Shown here: piece after piece, positions 1 to 10,579 of the stretch | Layout: each line of letters begins with the position of its first letter | Position numbering within the stretch: position 1 is the stretch's first letter | DNA from: Manis javanica | Lineage: Eukaryota; Chordata; Mammalia; Pholidota; Manidae | DNA: 64,000 bases | Reading direction: 5' to 3' | NCBI RefSeq assembly: GCF_040802235.1 | Contig: NC_133169.1 | Span: 44,523,034-44,587,033 of the forward strand | The notes under the pieces: generated by a model | Database searches by the model: none | The model's input: only the letters and a program-made list of their open reading frames with translations | What the model was told of the DNA's origin: nothing | Position numbers and translations under genes: made by a program

Positions 1-795
1 GCGTTTTTCCCCTTTTTTTCTCTTTTTGTCGAGTGCTTTTTGGAAGCCTTAAAGGGACAGGGACCACAGTATAGGGAGGCAAGGTGGCGGAACTGGTGAG
101 CGGGTGCCTGGGACCGGTGCCTGAGGACAAAGAATATCGCACGTTTTTCCCTGTGGGATTGGTGGGCAGGTGCTTGAGACCAGCACCTGAGGACGGAGGA
201 AATCGCGTGTTTTTCCCCTTTTTTTCTCTTTTTGTCGAGTGCTTTTTGGAAGCCTTAAAGGGACAGGGACCACAGTATAGGGAGGCAAGGTGGCGGAACT
301 GGTGAGCGGGTGCCTGGGACCGGTGCCTGAGGACAAAGAATATCGCACGTTTTTCCCTGTGGGATCGGTGGGCAGGTGCTTGAGACCAGCACCTGAGGAC
401 GGAGGAAATCGCGTGTTTTTCCCCTTTTTTTTTCACTTTTTGGTGAGTGCTTTTTGGAAGCCTTAAAGGGACAGGGACCCCGGTGCTAAGGAGGCAGGGA
501 GGTGGGACAGGTGAGTGGGTGCCTGGGACCAGTGCCTGAGGACAAAGAATATAGCGCATTTTTCCCTGCGGGACCAGTGGGCGGGTGCTTTTTGGAAGCC
601 TTGAAGTAACAGGGATCCTGGTGCTAGGGTGGCAGGGCAACAAGACCAGTGAGAGGGTGCCTGGGACCGGCGCCTGAGGACAAAAAAAATCGCGTATTTT
701 TTCCTTTTTTTTTTTTTCTGTTCCCTCTCTCCTTGTTGCTGTTGTTGTTTTGTTTTGGAGAGTGCTTTTTGGAAGTCTTAAAGGGGCAGGACAGG
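1..795 (+). promoter_or_regulatory. Tandem monomers of the L1 5' UTR
   Basis: The string gtgctttttggaag recurs at 33, 239, 447, 585 and 762. The first two intervals are 206 and 208 bases and the units are almost identical; later units are shortened (138 and 177). Each unit carries a T-rich block, a 'ggaagccttaaagggacaggga' type block and a repeated 'ctgaggac' motif. The array lies directly upstream of ORF1, where mouse and rat L1 carry promoter monomers. A promoter role here is inferred from position and architecture only. The array continues past the left edge. Confidence 0.8.
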
Positions 796-1143
796 TCACT
801 TAGACCAGACACAGGGAATCTGGGGATCTCTGGGCACTCTCACCCCCTGGGCAGCAGGGAGCACAGAGGCACCTTATGGAGATAAATACCCTCCCGGCCG
901 CTCCCCCTCCAAGGGGGCTCCACCATTTTGGAGGAGCAGCCCCAGCCAGGCCACTCCCACAGCAACAGCAGAGATAAACCCCATACAAAACGGGCAGGAA
1001 GCAGAAGCCCTTTCTGCACACAGCTGCCCAGCACAAGCCACTACAGGTCGCTATTCTCCCAGGAGAGGAAGGCTACAAAACAACAAGAAGGGAAGCTCTT
1101 CCAGCGATCACTCGTACCAGCTCTGCAAACTATCTCTATCACC

Positions 1144-2034
1144 ATGAAAAGACAAAACTACAGGCAGACAAAGATCACAGAGACAACACCTGAGAAGGCG
1201 ACAGATCTAACCAGTCCTCCTGAAAAAGAATTCAAAATAAATATCATGAACATGCTGACAGAGATGCAGAGAAAAATGCAAGAGCAATGGGATGAGATGC
1301 AGAGAAAAGTGCAAGAGCAGTGGGATGAAGTCCGGAGGGAGATCACAGATATCAGGAAGGAGATCACAGAAGTGAAACAATTCCTGGAAGGATTTATAAG
1401 CAGAATGGATAATATGCAAGAGGCCATTGAAGGAATAGAAGCCAGAGAACAGGAACGTATAAAAGCTGACATAGAGAGAGATAAAAGGATCTCCAGGAAT
1501 GAAACAACACTAAGAGAACTATGTGACCAATCCAAAAGGAATAATATTCGTATTATAGGGGTACCAGAAGAAGAAGAAAGAGGAAAAGGGATAGAAAATC
1601 TCTTTGAAGAAATAATTGCTGAAAATTTCCCCAAACTGGGGGAGGAAATAATCTAACAGACCATGGAATTACACAGAACCTCCAACAGAAAGGATCCAAG
1701 GAGAACAACACCAAGACACATAATAATTAAAATGGCAAGGATCAAGGACAAGAAAAGAGTTTTAACAGCAGCAAGAGAGAAAAAGGTCACCTTTAAAGGA
1801 AAACCCATCAGGCTAACATCGGACTTCTCGACAGAAACCATACAGGCCAGAAGAGAATGGCATGATGTATTTAATACAATGAAACAGAAGGGCCTTGAAC
1901 CAAGGATATTGTGTCCAGCACGACTATCATTTAAATGTGATGGTGGAATTAAACAATTCCCAGACAAGCAAAAGCTGAGGGAATTTGCTTCCCACAAACC
2001 ACCGCTACAGGGCATCCTACAGGGACTGCTCTAG
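1144..2034 (+). pseudogene. L1 ORF1 (RNA-binding chaperone), one premature stop
   Basis: ORF1p is the trimeric RNA-binding protein of L1 that packages its own transcript. I start at the ATG at 1144 because the protein from there resembles ORF1p starts; the same frame is open back to 928 but reads as 5' UTR. The frame shows a coiled coil with repeated MQEQWDEMQRKVQ-type heptads (about 1255-1420), an RRM with NNIRIIGVPEEEE (about 1540-1580) and the C-terminal domain with KGKPIRLTSDFS and QARREW (about 1795-1860). A TAA at 1654-1656 cuts the frame between RRM and C-terminal domain; the frame resumes at once, so this is one nonsense change. Total about 297 codons, slightly shorter than human ORF1p. 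Confidence 0.9.
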
Positions 2035-2228
2035 ATGGGAGCACTCCAAAAAAGAGCACAGAACAAAACATACAACATATGAAGAATGGAGGAGGAGGAA
2101 TAAGAAGGGAGAGAAGAAAAGAATCTCCAGACAGTGTATATAACAGCTCAATAAGCGAGCTAAGTTAGGCAGTAAGATACTAAAGAAGCTAACTTTGAAC
2201 CTTTGGTAACACGAATCTAAAGCCTGCA

Positions 2229-5200
2229 ATGGCAATAAGTACATATCTCTCAATAGTCACCCTAAATGTAAAGGGACTTAATGTGCCAATCAAAAGACAC
2301 AGAGTAATAGAATGGATAAAAAAGCAGATCCCATCTATATGCTGCTAACAAGAAACTCACCTTAAACCCAAAGACAAGCACAGACTAAAAGTTAAGGGAT
2401 GGAAAAACATATTTCAGGCAAACAACAGTGAGAAGAAAGCAGGGGTTGCAGTACTAATATAAGACAAAATAGACTTCAAAACAAAGAAAGTAAAAAGAGA
2501 TAAAGAAGGACACTACATAATGATAAAGGGCTCAGTCCAACAAGAGGATATAACCATTCTAAATATATATGCACCCAATACAGGAGCACCAGTATACGTT
2601 AAACAAATACTAACAGAACTAAAGAGGGAAACAGACTACAATGATTCATTTTGGGAGACTTAAACACACCACTCACCACAAAGGATAGATCCACCGGGCA
2701 GAAAATAAGTAAGGACACACAGGCACTGAACAACACACTAGAACAGAAGGACCTAATAGACAACTATAGAAATTACATCCAAAAGCAACAGGATATATAT
2801 TCTTCTCAAGTGCACATGGAACATTCTCCAGAATAGACCACATACTAGCTCACAAAAAGAGCCTCAGTAAATTCCAAAATATTGAAATTCTACCAACCAA
2901 TTTTTCAGACCACAAAGGTATAAAACTAGAAATAAATTCTACAAAGAAAACAAAAAGGCTCACAAACACATGGAGGCTTAACAACATGCTACTAAATAAT
3001 CAATGGATCAATGAACAAATCAAAATAGAGATCGAGGAATATATAGAAACAAATGACAACAACAACACAAAGACCCAACTTCTGTGGGACGCAGCGAAAG
3101 CAGTCTTAAGAGGAAAGTATATAGCAATCCAGGAACACTTGAAGAAGGAAGAACAATCCCAAATGATGAGTCTAACATCACAATTATCGAAACTGGAAAA
3201 AGAAGAAGAAATGAGGCCTAAAGTCAGCAGAAGGAGGGACATAAAAAAGATCAGAGAAGAAATAAACAAAATTGAGAAGAATAGAATAGCAAAAATCAAC
3301 AAAACCACGAGCTGGTTTTTTGAGAGAATAAACAAAATAGATAAGCCTCTAGCCAAACATATTAAGGGAAAAAGAGAATCAACCCAAATCAACATAATCA
3401 GAAATGAGAATGGAAAAATCAAGACAGACTCCACAGAAATACAAAGAATTATTAAAGACTACTATGAAAACCTATATGCCAACAAACTGGAAAACCTAGA
3501 AGAAATGGACAACTTCCTAGAAAAATACAGCCTCCCAAGACTGACCAAGGAAGAAACACAAAAGTTAAACAAACCAATTACGAGCAAAGAAATTGAAATG
3601 GTAATCAAAAAACTACCCAATAACAAAACCCCAGAGCCGGACGGATTTACCTCGGAATTTTATCACACACACAGAGAAGACATAATACCCATTCTCCTTA
3701 AAGTATTCCAAAAAACAGAAGATGAGGGAATACTCCCAAAATCATTCTATGAAACCAACATCACCCTAATACCAAAACCAGTCAAACACCCCACCAAAAA
3801 AGAAACTTACAGACCAATATCCCTGATGAATGTAGATGCAAAAATACTCAATAAAATATTAGCAAACAGAATTCAACAGTATATCAAAAGGATCATACAC
3901 CATGACCAAGTGGGATTCATCCCAGGGATGCAAGGATGGTACAACATTCGAAAATCCATCAACATCATCCACCACATCAACAAAAAGAAAGACAAAAACC
4001 ACATGATCATCTCCATAGATGATGATAAAGCATTTGACAAAAGTCAACATCCATTCATGATAAAAACTCTCAGCAATATGGGAATAGAGGGCAAGTACCT
4101 CAACATAATAAAGGCCATATATGATAAACCCAAAGCCAGCATTATACTGAACAGTGAGAAGCTGAAAGCATTTCCTCTGAGATCGGGAACAAGACAGGGA
4201 TGCCCACTCTCCCCACTGTTATTTAACATAGTACTGGAAGTCCTAGCCACGGCAATCAGACAAAACAAAGAAATACAAGGATTCCAGATTGGTAAAGAAG
4301 AAGTTAAACTGTCACTATTTGCAGATGATATGATACTGTACATAAAAAACCCTAGAGACTCCACTACAAAACTACTAGAACTGATATCGGAATACAGCAA
4401 AGTTACAGGATACAAAATTAACAAACAGAAATCTGTAGCTTTCCTATACACTAACGATGAATCAATAGAAAGAGAAATCTGGAAAACAATTCCATTCACA
4501 ATTGCATCAAAAAGAATAAAATACCTAGGAATAAACCTAACCAAAGAAGTGAAAGACTTATACTCTGAAAACTACAAGTCACTCTTAAGAGAAATTAAAG
4601 GGAACACTAATAAATGGAAACTCATCCAATGCTCATGGCTAGGAAGAATTAATATCGTCAAAATGGCCATCCTGCCCAAAGCAATATACAGCTTTGATGC
4701 AATCCCTCTCAAATTACCAGCAACATTCTTCAATGAATTGGAACAAAAAATTCAAAAATTCATATGGAAACACCAAAGACCCTGAATAGCGAAAGCAATC
4801 CTGAAAAAGAAGAATAAAGTAGGGGGGATCTCACTCCCCAACTTCAAGCTCTACTACAAAGCCATAGTAATCAAGACAATTTGGTACTGGCACAAGAACA
4901 GAGCCACAGACCAGTGGAACAGATTAGAGACTCCAGAAATTAACCCAAACATATATGGTCAATTAATATTTGATAAAGGAGCCATGGACATATAATGGCA
5001 AAATGACAGTCTCTTCAACAGATGGTGCTGACAAAACTGGACAGCCACATGTAGGAGAATGAAACTGGACCATTGTCTAACCCCATATACAAAGGTAAAC
5101 TCAAAATGGATCAAAGACCTGAATGTAAGTCATGAAACCATTAAACTCTTGGAAAAAAACATAGGCAAAAACCTCTTAGAAATAAACATGAGTGACCTCT

Positions 5201-5760
5201 TCTTGAACATATCTCCCCGGGCAAGGAAAACAACAGCAAAAATGAGCAAGTGGAACTACATTAAGCTGAAAAGTGCCTTACAGTGAAAGACACCATCAAT
5301 AGAACAAAAAGGAACCCTACAGTATGGGAAAATATATTTGAAAATGACAGATCCGATAAAGGCTTGAGGTCCAGAATATATAAAGAGCTCACACGCCTTA
5401 ACAAACAAAAAACAAATAACCCAATTAAAAAATGGGCAGAGGAACTGAACAGACAGTTCTCTAAAAAAGAAATACAGATGGCTAACAGAACGCAGCAATC
5501 AAGTTTGAGAAAGACAGATGCACCCCTATGTTTATCACAGCACTATTTACAATAGCCAAGAATTGGAAGCAACCTAAATGTCCATCGGTAGATGAATGGA
5601 TAAAGAAGATATGGTATATATACACAATGGAATACTACTCAGCCATAAGAAGTGGAAAAATCCAACCATTTGCAGCAACATGGATGGAGCTGGAAAGTAT
5701 TATGCTCAGTGAAGTAAGCCAAGTGGAGAAAGAGAAATACCAAATGATTTCACTCATCTG
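2229..5760 (+). pseudogene. L1 ORF2 (endonuclease and reverse transcriptase), broken
   Basis: ORF2p nicks DNA and reverse transcribes L1 RNA. The start at about 2229 reads MAISTYLSIVTLNVKGLN, typical of the endonuclease domain. That domain is broken by a stop in the usual QETHL motif (near 2347), a second stop near 2460 and a frame change near 2640. The longest open part (2986-4785, 599 codons) covers the reverse transcriptase: the first catalytic block reads [15 protein letters not shown], a change from the usual DAEKAFD, and the FADDMILY box is intact at about 4318-4341. A stop at 4783-4785, more stops near 4993 and 5028, and frame changes break the C-terminal part, which is still recognisable to about 5760. 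Confidence 0.92.
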
Positions 5761-6140
5761 AGGAGTATAGGAACAAAGGAAAAACTGAAGGAACAAAACA
5801 GCAGCAGAATTACAGAACCCAAAAGTGGACTAACAGGTACCAAAGGGAAAGGAACTGGGGAGGATGGGTGGGCAGGGAGGGATAAGGTCGGGGGGGAAAG
5901 AAGGTGGGTATTAAGATTAGCATGCATGATGCATGGGGGGGAGGGAGAAAGGGGAGGGTGGGCTGTACAACACAGAGAGGACAAGTAGTGATTCTACAAC
6001 ATTTTGCTAAGCTGATGGACAGTAACCATCATGCGGTTTTTAGGGGGGACCTGATATAGGGGAGAGCATAGCAAACATAGTATTCTCATGTAAGTGTAGA
6101 TTAAAGATTAAAAAAAAAAGGAAAGAAAGAAAGAAAAGGG
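5761..6140 (+). mobile_element. L1 3' UTR with G-rich tract and A-rich tail
   Basis: After ORF2 comes the 3' UTR with a purine/G-rich stretch (about 5850-5960, including runs of six to seven G), as in other mammalian L1 3' UTRs. It ends in gattaaagattaaaaaaaaaa followed by an imperfect (GAAA)n stretch to about 6140, the likely decayed poly(A) tail. Confidence 0.85.
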
Positions 6141-6499
6141 GGATTACTCCTTGATAGGATAAAACTATTGGTAAATCAAAGATCAACGCATGCTTTAAAT
6201 ATCCTTAATGTTGATCACTTAAAGGGTGTCAGATGATCAGCTATGGAGGTACTCTTTCCTGATAATATTCCTTTCTCTTAATAAAAAAAAAAAGCAGTTC
6301 CTGTGTGCTGACCTCCAATGAGTTCTGCACAGTGGTATAGAGGGCATGTCAAAGTGTGGGCAAAGGGTCTGTTTGTTTCTATGCAGAAGATCAAGGCCTA
6401 GCTTGGCTACCCAGAAAATGAACTAAGATACAATATGAGGAGGAGCTTCCGGCATCAGCACTCTCTGGAGGACTCTTGCCGGGGGATGGTCATTAAAAA

Positions 6500-6984
6500 G
6501 CCTCCACAGGGATCTGGACGATGCTGCGGTTGTGGCTGCATCCACCCAACTGTTTCTTGGACTTGCCATTGGAATGAGGAGGGAGATGTCTAGGCTGGCA
6601 TGTGCATACAGTGAGACAATGAATTTGACCGGATCTGTACTGTTGGAACTCAACCAGGAGTTGGGAGGGGTGCAAGTTGTAGCGCTCCAAAATCTTATGA
6701 CTACAGACTATCTACGGTTAAAAGAACATATGGGATGTGAACAGATTCCAGAAATGGGTTGCTTTAATTTGTCTGATTTCTCTCAGACTGTTCAAGCACA
6801 GTTGGACAATATCCATTATATCATAGAGAAATTTTCACAAATGCCTAGGGTGCCTAAATGGTTTTCTTGGCTTCACTGGAGATGGATGGTAATTATAGAT
6901 TTGCTTTGTTTATGTGACCGTATTCCTATTATGTTACTATGTGAGCGCAAGTTAGTTGGTAGTTTAAAACCTATACATGCTTAA
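6500..6984 (+). pseudogene. Retroviral env transmembrane-subunit remnant
   Basis: An open frame (ATG at 6532, but homologous sequence seems to start a little upstream) shows features of a retroviral transmembrane subunit: an alanine/leucine-rich start, a long heptad region, and a cysteine pair in MGCEQIPEMGC, then a hydrophobic segment around VIIDLLCLCDRI (about 6892-6927). It resembles class II (betaretrovirus-like) env more than gamma types, but I cannot place it in a family. There is no surface subunit and no gag or pol in the window, so it is an incomplete remnant. The frame ends with TAA at about 6982-6984. Confidence 0.65.
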
Positions 6985-7618
6985 GGTACTCTACAAGAAG
7001 ATATGTCAAAGAAATAATCAATCCTCCCATGGTTTCTTCCATATGCTACCTCTATAGCTTTTCTTCTTCCTTCCTAATTACAACCCTTAAATAGAATTCG
7101 TGCCTCATATCGAATTTACTGAGTATCATAATTCCTCCAGGTGGTAAAGATACCTCGAGGCAATTGCTGGGCATAGAAGCCACAGGGCATAAATCTGCAA
7201 AGAAGTAAAAAGCTAACCTTTTCAAGCAATATGGCTTCTCTCTCACTTACCAACTTAACATTTCCCTGTATGGCCCCGGAAGATGACTGGTTAGCCAGAG
7301 ACCGGTAAGATTCCTCAAGGGAGGAACAACCTAAGACAGGCACAGTCGCAGGGGGTCCATCAGGTGAGAAACTGGGGAATCAACAGAGGTGAGGCTCAGA
7401 ACCTCACACCCCCTGTTTTGAGAGAAATTTTCTGCATCCATGGATGTTTTGCTGCCCTCGTCTAGCTTGGATTAATACTTAGTCTATAGGCACACACCTG
7501 ATCATCTACATTTGCCCTCTTACAGCACTAAACTATGTTTTCTACCTTTATCTTGCATCTACCTACCACTTCAGCATTTTATCAGAAATAAATATAATAA
7601 TAATAATAAAGGGAGAAA
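6985..7618 (+). other. Retroviral 3' region up to the polypurine tract
   Basis: Between env and the LTR no open frame stands out. The stretch ends in (TAA)n followed by aaagggagaaa at 7608-7618, which sits where a plus-strand primer polypurine tract should be, directly before the TG of the LTR. Confidence 0.5.
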
Positions 7619-7940
7619 TGTGGGATCCACATATAAATCAAGTACAAAAATCAAACGAATATTCATATTTGACCTGATTGTTTATAGTTCATAATGCGTG
7701 ATCAAAACCAAAAGTTTCTGTGATGAATGCCCTTGTACTGTTCAGCATGTAAGAATTTATTCACTATGTAAGAATTCGTTCACCATGTAAGAACTTGTTC
7801 ATTATGCTTCAGTAGATCGGAGACTGACAAGAATTAGGCTTGAGATGGATTAATGATTGTACATTGTGCATTGACCCCTTATACAGAATTTTATTGTTGT
7901 TAACAACCATTTGATCAATAAATATGAGAGATGCCCTCTC
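7619..7940 (+). mobile_element. U3-R part of an LTR, ending at its poly(A) site
   Basis: The LTR starts TGTGGGATCC. It contains three imperfect copies of 'catgtaagaa(t/c)tt(a/g)ttca' (about 7747-7805), a short internal tandem repeat likely in U3. AATAAA lies at 7917-7922 and the sequence stops at 7940, where a run of A begins. A complete LTR would go on into U5 and end in CA; this one does not, which supports an RNA-derived copy. Confidence 0.7.
7917..7922 (+). terminator. Polyadenylation signal AATAAA of the retroviral R region
   Basis: AATAAA is followed 18 bases later by ten A (7941-7950). This spacing fits a used cleavage site, fossilised as a genomic poly(A) tail. Confidence 0.7.
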
Positions 7941-8479
7941 AAAAAAAAAACTGCTTGATGCTTGAGAAGATGAAAAAAATAAAATAAAAATAAGAATAAA
8001 AACACAGGTACAGTAAAGACCACCAATTGTTAACTTCATGTCAATAGGGGGTAGAAAAGAACATTTTACATAACAACTCTACCTTCCCTAATCTACAAAT
8101 ACCCACCTTCAGAAAAAAAGTTATCTGAGGAAAATTAATATTACAACATAATCAAGTACTGAACTTCCTAGAAATCAAAAATAGATCTATACCAGTTAAA
8201 TATATAGTTAAAATAATGGCTTCTATCCAGCTTCCAATATGTGATAGACTGAAAAAATTTAATAAAGAATGGCAATTTTTTTTCTATTTCTATATTTTTA
8301 AAAAGTGCTCATCACTACAATGATGGCAAATGACATATTACACAATGTGTTTCAAGCTGTTTTATAAAAATCCAGATCATCCAATCTAGAATTATTATGA
8401 AGTTTTAAGAAATAATATAAATCATAGGCTTTTAGAAGTAATTCTAATTTGACTAAAGTTAATCACTGCTAAATATTTA

Positions 8480-8612
8480 GCTCTCTGGTTCCCCAAAGGC
8501 AAAGTCCATGTTTTATTCAGCTTTGTATCTCCACCACCTGGCAAACAAGCATAACCACCTGGCACATAGTAGGTACTCATTAAATATTTTTTGAATCAAG
8601 CAATGACTTTAC
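8480..8612 (+). repeat. L2 LINE 3' end
   Basis: The text from 'aaggcaaagtccatgtttta' to 'cctggcacatagtaggtactcattaaatattttttgaat' is a clear match to the familiar L2 3' terminus. Confidence 0.85.
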
Positions 8613-8639
8613 AACCAACTAGTAAATACTTGCTATTAA

Positions 8640-8990
8640 ACAGAAGGAACAAAATAGCAGTAGACTCATGGACACCGAGAAGCGACTAGTGGTTACCAAA
8701 GGGAAGGAACTGGGGAGGATGGGTGGGAAGGGAGAAGGGGATGAAAAGGCACTGTAATTCACAATCACAATATAGGTAGGACACGGGGATGGTAGTACAG
8801 TACACAGAACAATTAATGACTCTAATTTCTACTATGTTGATAGTGACTGCAATAGAGGGCGTGAGGACTTGATTATATGGGGGGGGGGATGTGAAAACAC
8901 TGTGTATTTGAAACCATCATAAGACTGTATATTAATGATACTTTAATTTTAAAAATAAAATAAATAAAAAATAAAAAATATTTGCTTGAT
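8640..8990 (+). mobile_element. L1 3' UTR fragment with A-rich tail
   Basis: It begins in the shared 'ggaacaaaatagcagtagac' block, includes 'gactagtggttaccaaaggg', a run of G at about 8880-8888, and ends 'actgtatattaatgatacttt' plus an AAAT-rich tail. It is 5' truncated and from an older subfamily than the L1 at 1-6140. Confidence 0.85.
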
Positions 8991-9774
8991 TAAATCTGCC
9001 CACCACTTTTTAAATGATCATAGTTACTAACAGTACTATAAACATTTATGTATGTTTTCCTGAATCTGTTCTATTCTTTTAACTATTATTAAATTAAGTA
9101 AATCAATTTTCTTGACTTTTATTTTAGTAAATAATTTTAGGATGTGTTCCTACTGAATTTAATTTACTAGGTTCAGTTAATTCAATGTATTATACCCACT
9201 TTCAGCATTAACTTCACCTTCTGTTGAGACATAGTGCCAACAGTTATCTAATGATGGGGAAGATACACCAGCTACAGATCTCAAACACTAATACAATTAA
9301 TTGAAATTTACAATTAACTGGTCCTTTACAATTAACTGAAATATTTTTCTCTTTAGATAAATACTGATTATAGAAATAAAATTACTTCTATATATCAAGT
9401 TTCTCTCACTTTTAGCCTCTCAGGTTTGTGTAATAATTATGCTTACAAGTAAAATGTGTATTTAAATAAAATAGTTAACTATTTTGAAGACATTATAAAG
9501 CAAAGCAATACTTTTTATATTTCAAAATGTTACTACTACTAGTATAATTAGAAGAGCACAGTCAAGGTAAACCAGCATAACTCCAAAGCGACTATTTCTT
9601 AAACTAAGGAAAACTAAGCAGGGTGACACAAAAAAACCTAAACAATTTATAATTTTACAAAGAGATGAATTTCAGTAAGGCCCCTTGATAGGTTTATACT
9701 TTCAAGTCTGCAAAATAAATGATGAAATTAATACACATAGCCAAATCCCAAAAAGGTAACATTTAAAAATATCT
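8991..9774. other. AT-rich stretch without recognised genes
   Basis: AT-rich non-coding sequence with frequent stops in all frames. I see no exon, no recognisable repeat end and no GC change. Confidence 0.5.
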
Positions 9775-10378
9775 AAAGTTTGGCAGTCTCTCAAGAAGTT
9801 AAACATAGAATTACCATGACCCAGCAATTCCATTTTTAGCTATGTACACAAAAGATTGAAAACAGGTATTTTAACAAAAACTTACATATGAGTGTCATAG
9901 CAGCACTCCTCACAAAAGCCAAACAGTAGAAAAAATCCAAATGTCCATCAACTGATGAATGGATAAGACAAACAAAAGTGGTATATTCATACAATAGAAT
10001 ATTATTCAGCCATAAACAGGAATGAAGTTTGACACATACTACAACATGGATGAACCTTGAAAACATTTTACTAAGTGGAAGGAGCAAGACATGAAAGGCC
10101 ACATATTGTTTAATTTCATTAATATGAAATATTCAGTGTAGGTAAATCCATACAGACAGAATACAGATTAGTGGTTTCAGGGCTTGGGGGAAGAAGGAAA
10201 TGGGGAGTGACTGCTTAATGGGTTCAAAGTTTCTCTTTGGGATTATGAAAATGTTCCTGTACTAGATAATGGTGATGGTTGCTTAATATAGTGAATGTAC
10301 CAAATTGTACACATTAGAATCGTTAAAATGGTGAATTTTATGTTTTGTGAATTTTATAATTAAAAATATTAATCCAAA
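9775..10378 (+). mobile_element. Old L1 (L1M type) 3' end
   Basis: It includes remnants of the ORF2 C-terminus ('aatgtccatcaactgatgaatggat', 'cagccataaacaggaatgaag', 'acatggatgaaccttgaaaac') and the old 3' UTR ending 'ggtgaattttatgttttgtgaattttata'. It is diverged and 5' truncated. Confidence 0.85.
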
Positions 10379-10579
10379 ATTCACAGCTATAGTATAATTA
10401 TGCTTGTTTACTAATGACATTATTCAACTCTTTACAGAATACCAGAATCTGCATATCAATTTTCCTGCACTTAAAATAAATGATGCTTTACGTACCCACA
10501 GATGTTCTTTGTGATGTAACTTATAATGTAGCCTAAGAACATAGTTTTCCACTAAAGAAGAATGGTTATTTAATAGAAT

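Larger units (their letters stand above)
1..6140 (+). mobile_element. L1 LINE, nearly full length, defective
   Basis: This is an L1 retrotransposon running off the left edge of the window. In order it has a monomeric 5' UTR (1 to about 800), a unique 5' UTR part (about 800-1143), ORF1 (1144-2034), a spacer, ORF2 (2229 to about 5760) and a 3' UTR ending in an A-rich tail (about 6108-6140). ORF1 has one stop, and ORF2 has several stops and frame changes, so it cannot move on its own. The long open reverse transcriptase stretch and the single ORF1 stop suggest it is younger than the other L1 copies here. The sequence style resembles L1 of pangolins (inference). Confidence 0.93.
6141..7951 (+). 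mobile_element. Retroposed endogenous retrovirus transcript (env-3' end with poly(A))
   Basis: This block contains a retroviral env transmembrane remnant (about 6500-6984), a polypurine tract (7608-7618, aaagggagaaa), then an LTR-type sequence beginning TGTGGG at 7619 and ending 18 bases after an AATAAA signal (7917-7922), directly in a run of ten A. There is no U5 and no second LTR. That is the form of a polyadenylated viral RNA copied back by L1, as known for human HERV-W processed copies. The left part (6141 to about 6415) does not look like env and may be leader sequence joined by splicing, or a separate repeat. I recall close relatives as a common repeat in pangolin assemblies, from memory only. 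Confidence 0.7.

Noticed and set aside
928-1143. Extension of L1 ORF1 upstream to 928
   Set aside because: The frame is open, but the translated text is proline/serine-rich 5' UTR and the usual ORF1p start is at 1144.
1158-1634. 158-codon minus-strand frame opposite L1 ORF1
   Set aside because: It is a shadow of the A-rich ORF1 coding strand and reads as serine/leucine-rich low complexity.
8640-8990. A separate short retroposon
   Set aside because: It shares its start and end with the 3' UTR of the L1 copies here, so it is a 5'-truncated L1.
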